Shown here: positions 18,321 through 25,891 of the stretch, piece by piece
Position numbering within the stretch: position 1 is the stretch's first letter
Layout of the letters: the number at the start of each line of letters is the position of its first letter
The notes under the pieces: generated by a model
Seen by the model: the letters and a program-made list of their open reading frames with translations, nothing else
What the model was told of the DNA's origin: nothing
Database searches by the model: none
Source: JASEGV01 sp947085285
Lineage (GTDB): Bacteria > Bacteroidota > Ignavibacteria > UBA10030 > BY39
Direction of reading: 5' to 3'
DNA: 61,814 nucleotides
NCBI GenBank assembly: GCA_947085285.1
Contig: CAMTVZ010000165.1
Span: forward strand, 1 to 61,814
Translations under genes and position numbers: made by a program

Positions 18321-19568
18321 TTATACTTTGTCTTTTCTCTTAAGACGAAATCCAAACCAGTCGTTTTTGAGTGTTCTAATTAGTGTATCGAATTGAATCG
18401 GATTATTTTTTTGTAGTTGGTATTTTGTTTCTAATAAGAATATGATGAATAATGATGTAACAGTAGAAATTACTAATGCAAGAAGAGTGTATAAAGCCAC
18501 CTTTGGCTTTGATTTTCTTTCAGGGACTTCAGCCTTGTCTAATACAACAACTGACGGTGTGCTCCTTCTTTCTTCAACTTTAGCCTGTTCAAGCAATGGT
18601 GTTATAAATTGTAAAATCTTATACTGAATTTCTAAATTACGATAAAGCCTGACGTATTCAGCCCCTAATTCCGGCGCTTGTTTGAATGGTATAAATATTT
18701 TCATCTGTTGTTCAGCTGTTGTATTCCCAGAATTCATTTCATTAATTTTCTTTTGTAATTCTTGTATTTCAATTTTAGCCGATTCTACTATAGGGCTTTC
18801 TTCCGAAAGGGTACGTTCCAGAATACTCAACTCAACTTCTTTTGCAATTAATTTACCATAAATATCAGCACCCGCTTTTATTGATGCTTCTATCTGCTCA
18901 GGCATAGCAATTACTCCAAATTTCTCTTGAAATCTTTTTAATGCCAATTCACCCTGACTGATTTCCTCTAAATTTTTGTTATATCGCTGCTCGATAAATT
19001 CTCGATTACCACGTGCATTCTGTACGTGTAATTCGGAATTCGTTTTATTTAGTAGTTCTACAAAATAATTAGCCATCTCGGCAGCACGTTGTGGACTCTT
19101 ATCGAATACTGTAATTGTTAAGTTCCCTTCATCCTGAACTTCGAATTCCACGTTCGACAAAAGTTCCTTAGTTGTTTTTTCCATAGGGTAGCTTTTTATC
19201 TTATAAACGTTTACTAGATCAAACTTCCTGATTACCTCGCTTAATACAGTTGAGCTCTTTAAGATTGCAAGATATCTATCTGTTTCAGTCGGTCCGGTTA
19301 ATGAACCTAATTTTTTACCAGGTGCGAAAGTCTTTACCAGTGATGAAATCCCCTCAACACCCGAAAGTAAGTCGGTTTGCTCAGCCGGAAATACTGATGC
19401 TGTTGCTTTGTACCATTTGGGACTAAAGTAAGCTATGATAGTGGTTGTAAAAGTAACAACAATAATGAACCAAACAAGAAAACGTCGGTACTTTGTTAAA
19501 ACTGATAAAAAATCAAGTAATGTGCTTCCTAATGTTATTGTTTTATCTTCTTGATTAAATTCTTCCAT
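18321..19568 (-). CDS. Wzz-type polysaccharide chain-length/co-polymerase protein
   Basis: About 415 residues with the Wzz plan: cytoplasmic N-terminus, membrane helix at about 33-52 preceded by LTKYRRFLVWF, a long periplasmic region with coiled-coil stretches (about 150-260) and the GNVR-like part, then a proline-rich KAEVPERKSKPKVALYT before the second helix at about 370-392. No Walker motifs follow, so it has no built-in tyrosine kinase. ATG at 19568 is preferred to GTG at 19571. It sits between the Wza-like exporter and the flippase, as expected for a Wzx/Wzy system. Confidence 0.93.
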   Translation of the reverse strand: MEEFNQEDKTITLGSTLLDFLSVLTKYRRFLVWFIIVVTFTTTIIAYFSPKWYKATASVFPAEQTDLLSGVEGISSLVKTFAPGKKLGSLTGPTETDRYLAILKSSTVLSEVIRKFDLVNVYKIKSYPMEKTTKELLSNVEFEVQDEGNLTITVFDKSPQRAAEMANYFVELLNKTNSELHVQNARGNREFIEQRYNKNLEEISQGELALKRFQEKFGVIAMPEQIEASIKAGADIYGKLIAKEVELSILERTLSEESPIVESAKIEIQELQKKINEMNSGNTTAEQQMKIFIPFKQAPELGAEYVRLYRNLEIQYKILQFITPLLEQAKVEERRSTPSVVVLDKAEVPERKSKPKVALYTLLALVISTVTSLFIIFLLETKYQLQKNNPIQFDTLIRTLKNDWFGFRLKRKDKV

Positions 19569-19585
19569 CACATCTTTCTATATTG

Positions 19586-21241
19586 TTATTTTGATACTTG
19601 TACAATTAAAACTGCAATTCCAATTACAACACTTAATATACTTGCTGTTTGGCTTAAGATTGTTGTATAATATGCGAATGTCCTTTCGGGTTTTTTGGGA
19701 ACCCAAATATAATCACCCTCCTCGATCGTTGTTTCGTCCGGCTCTAACCATTGTTTTGTTTTTGCTTTGATTATTTTTACGTCCCCTTTTCTCGCTGCAT
19801 CTGTAAAACCACCGCATTTGGCGATGTAATATTCCATCGACTCACCTTTGACGAAGGGGATATGCCCGGGGGTAATTACTTGACCGAAAACATATATCGT
19901 ATTTTTTATAGAAGGTATTTGTATATAATCGCCATTCTTGAGTAAAACATCCTGCGATTTATCATTTTGTAAAAATAATTTTTCGAAATCTACGTTCACG
20001 ATTTCTTTTCGGAGGCGAAGCTCAGTTTCCATAAAGTATGAAGCTGTATCGTCCGGAGATATGCTGCCGCGCATGCTCATAATCCGTTCGATGTCCATTT
20101 CGCGTGGCGAAACCGACTGCCTGTAAAGTTCAGCCGATTTGAGTGAAGCGAATTCAGTAAACCCTCCGGCCGATTGAATCGCATCTGATAAACGACTGTT
20201 ATTTTTAGTAATAGGATATGTTCCGGGGTACTTAACCTCGCCTCCAATATGTACAACGAAATCTTCTCTCAATTCTAATTTTTGTTTAACTACAATTCTG
20301 TCGCACGGTACAAGCGGAATATTTTTAGAATTTCCGTCATAAATTTCGCTTAATTTTAGAATTTTAGTTTCAATTGTTTTGGCTTCCTCGTCGAGGCGTG
20401 AGAATTCGATACTATCTAAATTTGCTAAAGGAGTAGAACCGAGGGCTATTTTTAAAGCATCGGTAATGCTGTCGCCATCAACAAACTCGAATCTCCCCGG
20501 ATTATTTACTTCGCCATAAACACCGATAACATTCTTAATTGGATTTTTCCTCGGTACAATAATTACATCGCCTTCGCGAAGGTAGGGATTATGTTTGTCT
20601 TCTTTTGTAGCTAAAAACTTTGGAATATCTATTCTGATGCTCGAACCATCTTTTCGTTTTAACAGAATGTTTCGTGTTGACATCCTCTCGATGACTGCGG
20701 ATAGTTCACTTTGAGTTTGCCGCTGCGACAGTGTATTGGCAGCTTGTAAGGCTTTATCGACACGATCGACTGCTGATAGAGTGTAGAGGGCTGGATTCAA
20801 TACATTGCCGGATACAGTTACTACGACAGGGCGCGGTTCTATAAGGGTAACAGTTATCTCGCTTGCAATATATTTTTTCCGGACTTCCGCATGAACAATT
20901 TTTTTTACTTCGGCTAAAGTTTTATCAGCAACTTTCACTTCACCGACGGTCGGAATGATAAGTGTCCCTTCGGGGGTAACTGTCAAAAAAAAATTAACAG
21001 CAGGACTTATCCAGATGTTTACCGCAATTTTATCAGACGGTCCTACAAAATATTTTTCAGCATCTACCGTTCCTTCTAAAGCCACCTGTTGTGGTTGTGG
21101 CATTAATTGTTGATATTGCCTTGATTTAGAATCAAAGTTATCAAAGATATTGTTTGTCTCTTTGTCTTTGCTAAACTGTCCAACAGTAGTTGAGGTAAAA
21201 AGTAATAGCAAAAATAAAACTATGTTTTTAATTTTAATCAA
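19586..21241 (-). CDS. Wza-type polysaccharide export protein with SLBB domains
   Basis: 551 residues. A signal peptide (about 1-21, IVLFLLLLFTSTTVGQ) is followed by the polysaccharide-export domain (YFVGPSDKIAVNIW... TVGEVKVADKTL), at least three SLBB repeats (starts near VVTVSGNVLNPA, IGVYGEVNNPGRF, VHIGGEVKYPGTY and TIYVFGQVITPGH) and a C-terminal hydrophobic helix (ILSVVIGIAVLIVQV). There is no lipobox cysteine, unlike classical Wza. The start is TTG; GAGGAA eight bases upstream and the intact signal peptide support it. It probably forms the periplasm/outer-membrane channel of this cluster. Confidence 0.94.
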   Translation of the reverse strand: MIKIKNIVLFLLLLFTSTTVGQFSKDKETNNIFDNFDSKSRQYQQLMPQPQQVALEGTVDAEKYFVGPSDKIAVNIWISPAVNFFLTVTPEGTLIIPTVGEVKVADKTLAEVKKIVHAEVRKKYIASEITVTLIEPRPVVVTVSGNVLNPALYTLSAVDRVDKALQAANTLSQRQTQSELSAVIERMSTRNILLKRKDGSSIRIDIPKFLATKEDKHNPYLREGDVIIVPRKNPIKNVIGVYGEVNNPGRFEFVDGDSITDALKIALGSTPLANLDSIEFSRLDEEAKTIETKILKLSEIYDGNSKNIPLVPCDRIVVKQKLELREDFVVHIGGEVKYPGTYPITKNNSRLSDAIQSAGGFTEFASLKSAELYRQSVSPREMDIERIMSMRGSISPDDTASYFMETELRLRKEIVNVDFEKLFLQNDKSQDVLLKNGDYIQIPSIKNTIYVFGQVITPGHIPFVKGESMEYYIAKCGGFTDAARKGDVKIIKAKTKQWLEPDETTIEEGDYIWVPKKPERTFAYYTTILSQTASILSVVIGIAVLIVQVSK

Positions 21242-21255
21242 TGTTCAGTTCCTCA

Positions 21256-22269
21256 TTATCTATTTTCGTACATGTTTTTATAATATTCTTGATACTCGCC
21301 GCTAATTATCCGTTGCCACCATTCTTTGTTGTTTAAATACCATTCGATTGTTTCGGTGATACCTTCTTCAAATGTATAGCGCGGTTGCCAGTTCAATTCG
21401 TTTTTAATTTTGCTTGCATCTATTGCATATCTCAAATCGTGCCCTGGACGGTCTTTCACAAAGGTTATTAAACTTTCTGGTTTATTCAACTTTGCTAAGA
21501 GAAGTTTAACAATGTCGATATTTTTCCATTCGTTATTTCCACCGATGTTATAAACTTCGCCAATTTTTCCTTTATGAAGTACTACGTCGATAGCTTCGCA
21601 ATGATCGAGTACGTGCAGCCAATCTCGTACGTTAGTTCCATTCCCATAAACTGGAAGTGGTTTGTCGTTTAGTGCGTTTGCAATCATCAACGGTATTAAT
21701 TTTTCTGGGAATTGGTATGGTCCGTAATTGTTTGAACAGCGGGTAATAAGAACAGGGATTCCAAATGTATGTTGATAAGCCAAAGCAAGTAAATCGGCGC
21801 CGGTTTTGCTTGCGGCATAAGGACTGTTGGGATGGAGTGGAGAATCTTCCGTAAATTTCCCTGAGCTTCCTAATGAACCATAAACTTCATCTGTCGACAC
21901 TTGAAGAAACTTCTCGACACCATGTTCCTTTGCTAATTCTAATAGGACCTGAGTTCCGAGCACATTTGTTTGTATAAAAATTGTTGCACCTAATATGCTG
22001 CGGTCGACGTGCGACTCAGCTGCGAAATTTACTACAGTGTCGATTTGATATTTCTGTAAAACATTTGCAACGGCTTCCTTGTCGCAAATGTCGCCTTTTA
22101 TAAATTTGTAATTTGGATTTGATTCTACACTCTTCAGGTTTTCTAAATTTCCTGCATAGGTTAGCTTATCAAAATTGACTATCCTGTAATCAGGATATTT
22201 GTTAAGGATATAGTGGATAAAGTTGCTACCAATAAACCCAGCTCCTCCTGTAACTAAAAAATTTTTCAT
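21256..22269 (-). CDS. rfbB: dTDP-glucose 4,6-dehydratase
   Basis: Short-chain dehydrogenase family enzyme that converts dTDP-glucose to dTDP-4-keto-6-deoxyglucose, the branch point to rhamnose and amino-deoxysugars. 337 residues. NAD-binding GGAGFIGSNF, the family-typical NFDKLTYAGNLENL, STDEVYGSLG, and YAASKTGADLL with the catalytic Tyr-x3-Lys; RCSNNYGPYQFPEKLIPLM is diagnostic for RfbB. rfbA (thymidylyltransferase) and rfbD are not in the window, so these steps must be encoded elsewhere. It lies 3 bp from the epimerase-like gene. Confidence 0.97.
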   Translation of the reverse strand: MKNFLVTGGAGFIGSNFIHYILNKYPDYRIVNFDKLTYAGNLENLKSVESNPNYKFIKGDICDKEAVANVLQKYQIDTVVNFAAESHVDRSILGATIFIQTNVLGTQVLLELAKEHGVEKFLQVSTDEVYGSLGSSGKFTEDSPLHPNSPYAASKTGADLLALAYQHTFGIPVLITRCSNNYGPYQFPEKLIPLMIANALNDKPLPVYGNGTNVRDWLHVLDHCEAIDVVLHKGKIGEVYNIGGNNEWKNIDIVKLLLAKLNKPESLITFVKDRPGHDLRYAIDASKIKNELNWQPRYTFEEGITETIEWYLNNKEWWQRIISGEYQEYYKNMYENR

Positions 22270-22272
22270 AGA

Positions 22273-22749
22273 TTAATCTTCAATTTTAAAAATTGTGTTA
22301 GGATCGTTTTCGTGCCGAATTTCATCAACTTTTTCTTTTTTCCCAATTCCCATGAATAATCGGTTCGGATAATTTGTTACCATCCCGAGTTGATTGCCAA
22401 TATTTTTATATGCGTGGACTACTCCTGGGGGAACAAGAATTGATTTTGGTTCATCCTCGCCGGCAGTGATTATCATTTTATTCAGGTAAGTTGGGGAATT
22501 CTTCCTATTATCCCATAGATAAATTTTGAAAGTCGATGGACCTATGAATCCAAATAAATCTGTCTGCTCGATGTGTTCGTGTGGACCGCGAGCAACTTGA
22601 GGTTTCGTCATTGAAATGTACGACATTTCGGGGCGAAATTCTGCTAAAAGTTCATCGTTGCGAAAAGTTTCGATAAGCCAACCGCGTTGGTCTGAATATT
22701 TACTTAATACTTTTATTACCACACCATTGATTGGAGCGTAGTTGAACAT
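22273..22749 (-). CDS. dTDP-4-dehydrorhamnose 3,5-epimerase family protein (short form)
   Basis: 158-residue cupin of the RfbC family. The pattern SDQRGWLIETFR, the histidine-bearing GPHEHIEQTD and VPPGVVHAYKNIG are visible. It is about 20-30 residues shorter than classical RfbC. The catalytic His seems to be in RGPHEH, but the Tyr/Asp partners cannot be confirmed by eye, so another epimerisation or a non-catalytic role is possible. First gene of the polysaccharide operon as read on this strand: ATG at 22749 with AGGAAA upstream. Confidence 0.85.
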   Translation of the reverse strand: MFNYAPINGVVIKVLSKYSDQRGWLIETFRNDELLAEFRPEMSYISMTKPQVARGPHEHIEQTDLFGFIGPSTFKIYLWDNRKNSPTYLNKMIITAGEDEPKSILVPPGVVHAYKNIGNQLGMVTNYPNRLFMGIGKKEKVDEIRHENDPNTIFKIED

Positions 22750-23027
22750 ATTGTTTCCTGAATAGTTTGAAAATCTGCTTGAAAATAAGAAAAAAAGCTT
22801 TAAAAAACAATGGTAGCAATATGTTCGGTAAGTATTCCTTTATGTTTTTATGAAAATTCTGTGGAATGAATCTACAAAAAGCCCACATTAAAATCAAATA
22901 AAGGGGCTCTCCAATAAGTCCGAATACCTCGCCCTTGATGTTTGTCGAAATCTAAAACTGTGGAGTAATGAGCATTAGAACAAGTTCAGGGGATCGGGCA
23001 TTTTTGCTATTTGGGAAACTTCTTACG
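22750..23027. other. Non-coding stretch before the polysaccharide operon
   Basis: With the adjoining terminator this 334-bp gap has no gene I can support. On the minus strand it contains a weak terminator-like hairpin (AGCCC ... GGGCT followed by TTTTG, about 22877-22910) and a stretch (about 22900-23010) of less AT-biased sequence that reads open in short pieces in two frames, which may be a dispersed repeat or a decayed gene end. A promoter for the operon at 22749 must lie here, but no clear -35/-10 pair was found. Confidence 0.4.
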
Positions 23028-23028
23028 A

Positions 23029-23068
23029 GGGCTGATTTATAAAAGTATTTTTTTTAATAACTCAGCCC
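23029..23068 (-). terminator. Hairpin after the REC-Cys-REC gene
   Basis: On the minus strand GGGCTGA (23068-23062) pairs with TCAGCCC (23035-23029) around an A/T-rich loop of 26 bases. It begins 16 bp downstream of the stop of the response-regulator gene. There is no long U-tract, so it could be an intrinsic terminator or an RNA-stabilising stem. Confidence 0.5.
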
Positions 23069-23083
23069 CCATTAGATTACTGA

Positions 23084-24238
23084 TTATGCAACTAAAACTT
23101 CTTTAGTTTTTTTTGTTAATTCGGCGGGTGTGAATGGTTTTGGGATGATGTCGAATGCACCTAATCTTATTGCTTCAATTGCATTTTCGATTGAAGCATA
23201 ACCTGAAATCATAATTACAGGTATTTCGGGCCAATTCCTTTTTATAGATTGCAGAACTTCAATACCGCTCCGCTTGGGCATCTTTAAATCTAACAGTATC
23301 AAATCGTATCTATTGAGTTTCATTTTTTGCAATGCTGCATCTACGTCGAATGCTTCTTCAACGGCGCAGCTTTGTTTAGATAAAATTTTTCGGACACTGT
23401 GGCAAACTATTGGCTCATCGTCAACAACTAATATGGAATGCTTTGCCGTTGCATCTCTGCCCCATAATGCTGTTAAAGGTATATCCGATCTGCTCAGACA
23501 ATTTATGTAATCGGAATTCGTTGCTTGTTCAACCTCAGAGATGCTGAATGGGAGGTCGGCATCGATTATTTCGGATGTATATCGTTTTACTTTAACGGCT
23601 TTTGTTCGCTCTTTCTTTTCGATTGGACATTCCCCGATACATTCACGCCCTTCGGTGATAACACGGCGGCATTCACGTTTCCCCAAATTGCAGTATGCTT
23701 TGACGGCTTCCTTTTTTGCAAGGGGCATATCGGAATGAGTAAGGGCTTCAACATATTCTATCGAAGTTGCTCTGGCTACTTCGTTTTTATTGAATGGCAT
23801 ATCAACATCAATTATTTCGGAAGTTTGCTCATAAACTTTGGGTTCAACTTTTCGTTGCTCAATTTTTAATTGTCGTTGTGTTAAAGCTTTTTTTGTAGCT
23901 TCGCTTAATTCATCGGGGGTGAAGGGTTTCGGTAAGTAGCTCGAAGCTCCAAGCTTTGTTGCCTTTACTGCTGATTCGATGGATGCGTAGCCAGTTATCA
24001 TTATTACTTCGAGGTCAGGATAATGATCTCGTATAATTTGCATCAATTCTATTCCGTTAGTTTTAGGCATCATTAAATCGGTAATCACTAAATCGAATGA
24101 AGTTTGATTAATTTTTTTAATTGCATCTTCAACACTCAATGCATTTTCTACTTCATAACCTTTGCGTGAGAGAATTTTATTTATACTTCTGCACACGGTT
24201 TCTTCGTCGTCGACCACTAATATTTTTTCAGTTATCAT
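23084..24238 (-). CDS. Response regulator with two receiver domains joined by a cysteine-containing linker
   Basis: 384 residues with no output domain. Receiver 1 spans about 5-120 (DD at 10-11, phospho-acceptor D54, K104) and receiver 2 about 268-384 (DD at 273-274, D317). Between them lies a linker with a segment of about 34 residues present twice, at 140-173 (SEIIDVDMPF ... LTHSDMPL) and 222-255 (SEIIDADLPF ... LSRSDIPL). The two copies flank four cysteines (183, 190, 200, 204; C-x6-C-x9-C-x3-C) that could bind a metal or Fe-S cluster. Order: REC-motif-Cys-motif-REC. It has its own sigma-54 promoter and adjoins an NtrC-type activator and a kinase, so it is likely a phosphorelay or scaffold component. 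Confidence 0.92.
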   Translation of the reverse strand: MITEKILVVDDEETVCRSINKILSRKGYEVENALSVEDAIKKINQTSFDLVITDLMMPKTNGIELMQIIRDHYPDLEVIMITGYASIESAVKATKLGASSYLPKPFTPDELSEATKKALTQRQLKIEQRKVEPKVYEQTSEIIDVDMPFNKNEVARATSIEYVEALTHSDMPLAKKEAVKAYCNLGKRECRRVITEGRECIGECPIEKKERTKAVKVKRYTSEIIDADLPFSISEVEQATNSDYINCLSRSDIPLTALWGRDATAKHSILVVDDEPIVCHSVRKILSKQSCAVEEAFDVDAALQKMKLNRYDLILLDLKMPKRSGIEVLQSIKRNWPEIPVIMISGYASIENAIEAIRLGAFDIIPKPFTPAELTKKTKEVLVA

Positions 24239-24291
24239 TTTAATTTCCTTTTGATTTTTGATTAATTATAATTTTTTCATGCTTCTATAAC

Positions 24292-24307
24292 TGCAATCGC
24301 TATGCCA
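24292..24307 (-). promoter_or_regulatory. Sigma-54 (RpoN) -24/-12 promoter
   Basis: The minus strand reads TGGCATAGCGATTGCA, which fits the RpoN consensus TGGCAC-N5-TTGCA with one mismatch (T for C at the last base of the -24 box) and the exact GG-to-GC spacing. Transcription would start near 24280, giving a leader of about 42 nt to the ATG at 24238 with a GGAAAT ribosome site. The neighbouring gene on the same strand encodes an NtrC-family activator, the expected partner. No other match was found by eye. Confidence 0.85.
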
Positions 24308-24505
24308 TTGAAGTTTTAATGGGGAGTGATTAGCTATAATCTATTATATTATAATGAGTTATGGATGGAAAAATTATGGAAGAGTGAGGGATTTACGATT
24401 TTTATCACAAAAAATATAAATAGGAAAATGCTTAAATTGGGTTGGGAGGCGTATATTATTGAGATAAAAAAAATATACACCTGCATCTAAAATTGTGCAT
24501 AAAAA

Positions 24506-25891
24506 TTATTTTGAAATACCGTATTTCCGCATCAAAGCTTGAAAATTGGAGCGCTGCATTTCAACATCACGAGCAGCTTTCGAGATATTCCAGTTGTTTC
24601 GGATGAGAGCTTCTTCTATAAACATTTTTTCTATATCTTGAATTGATGCTTCACGTATTTGTTTCTTTAGCTTTTTGAGTTCCTCAGAATTTTTTGGGAT
24701 GAGTGATTTTGTTTGTGTCTCGGTTTTAAAGAGGGCGGCTGAAATATGAACAGGCAATATTTCATTTCCATCAACTAATATTGTTAATCGTTCAATTGTG
24801 TGTTCAAGTTCGCGAACATTTCCGGGCCAATGGTAATTAAGCAAAACTTCACAGGCTTCAAGTCCGATTTTTGGGATTGGTTTTGATAATTTGTTACAAG
24901 AAATTTTTAGAAATTTTTTTATCAGTTCAGGTATATCTTCTTTCCTCTCACGAAGTGGTGGTAGTTTAATAGGGAAAACATTCAGCCGGTAATAAAGGTC
25001 TTCCCGAAATTTTCCTTCGCTAACCAAGTTTTTCAAATTCTGGTTGGTAGCAAAAATCAATCGGACATCGACGTTTTTGATTTTTGTGCTTCCGACCGGA
25101 AGAATTTCTTTAGTTTGCAGAACGCGTAGTAACCGCGACTGTACTTCGAGCGATAGGTTACCGATTTCATCTAAGAAGATGGTTCCGTTATCAGCAACTT
25201 CAAACAATCCTTGTTTGTCGGAGGTAGCTCCAGTGAACGAACCTTTTTTATGGCCGAACAATTCGCTCTCTAACAAGGTAGTCGATAGTGTAGATATATC
25301 TAATGCAAAAAATTTTTCCTCTTTCCGTTTGCTGCAATTATGTATCGCTCGTGCTGTTAAATCTTTGCCGGTTCCGCTCTCACCGATTATTAAAACGGTG
25401 CAATCGGTAGGGGCAACTTTCCGAATTAAATTAAAAACCTCAATCATTTTAGGGCTTTGTCCGATAAAACCTTCAAAAACAGAAGCTTCAAAAGGCTCGG
25501 TTTCGTTTTTCATTTGTTGTATCAGTTTGCGTTTTTCTAATGCACGGTTGAGAACAGCTAAAAGTTCATTAGGAGTGAATGGTTTAGGGAGAAAATCGAA
25601 TGCACCCGATCGCATTGTTTCGACTGCTGCTGCAATAGTCGCATAACCAGTTATAATGATTACGACAGTCTCAGGATACCGCTGTTTGATTGTGGTTAAA
25701 ATCTCAAATCCACTTATATCCAACATCTTCAAATCGGTGAAGACCACATCGAAAGAATCGGATTGCAAAAGTGCAAGCGCCTGCTTGCCTGTTGTGCTGT
25801 ATTGTACTTTGTGTCCGGCACGCAGGAATATTTTTTCACAACTCTTACAGATAACTAATTCATCGTCAACGACTAATATTTTGGCTGTCAT
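24506..25891 (-). CDS. NtrC-family sigma-54-dependent response regulator
   Basis: About 461 residues: receiver domain (1-120; AKILVVDDEL, phospho-acceptor in VVFTDLKM, KPFTPNELL), AAA+ ATPase (about 140-375; Walker A GESGTGKDLTARA, Walker B region TIFLDEIGNLS, sigma-54-contact loop GSFTGA in place of the commoner GAFTGA, and the sensor region RLNVFPIKLPPLRERKEDI), and a Fis-type HTH at the end (NWNISKAARDVEMQRSNF). ATG at 25891 is chosen over TTG at 25900. The gene overlaps the kinase end by 26 bp. It probably activates the sigma-54 promoter at 24292-24307 and others elsewhere. Confidence 0.96.
   Translation of the reverse strand: MTAKILVVDDELVICKSCEKIFLRAGHKVQYSTTGKQALALLQSDSFDVVFTDLKMLDISGFEILTTIKQRYPETVVIIITGYATIAAAVETMRSGAFDFLPKPFTPNELLAVLNRALEKRKLIQQMKNETEPFEASVFEGFIGQSPKMIEVFNLIRKVAPTDCTVLIIGESGTGKDLTARAIHNCSKRKEEKFFALDISTLSTTLLESELFGHKKGSFTGATSDKQGLFEVADNGTIFLDEIGNLSLEVQSRLLRVLQTKEILPVGSTKIKNVDVRLIFATNQNLKNLVSEGKFREDLYYRLNVFPIKLPPLRERKEDIPELIKKFLKISCNKLSKPIPKIGLEACEVLLNYHWPGNVRELEHTIERLTILVDGNEILPVHISAALFKTETQTKSLIPKNSEELKKLKKQIREASIQDIEKMFIEEALIRNNWNISKAARDVEMQRSNFQALMRKYGISK

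Noticed and set aside
22700..22897. A 65-codon minus-strand frame with hydrophobic content upstream of the epimerase-like gene
   Set aside because: It overlaps the real gene in another frame, has no ribosome site, and its hydrophobic look comes from AT-rich DNA.
24328..24341. A gatta/taatc dyad near the sigma-54 promoter as an activator-binding site
   Set aside because: Too short, AT-rich and too close to the promoter to be a convincing enhancer site.
25044..25646. A 200-codon plus-strand frame opposite the NtrC-type gene
   Set aside because: It is an antisense shadow of a conserved AAA+ coding sequence; no family features.
24506..25891. GSFTGA instead of GAFTGA in the activator as a sign of lost sigma-54 contact
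   Set aside because: Ser at this place occurs in other active family members; the rest of the domain is intact.
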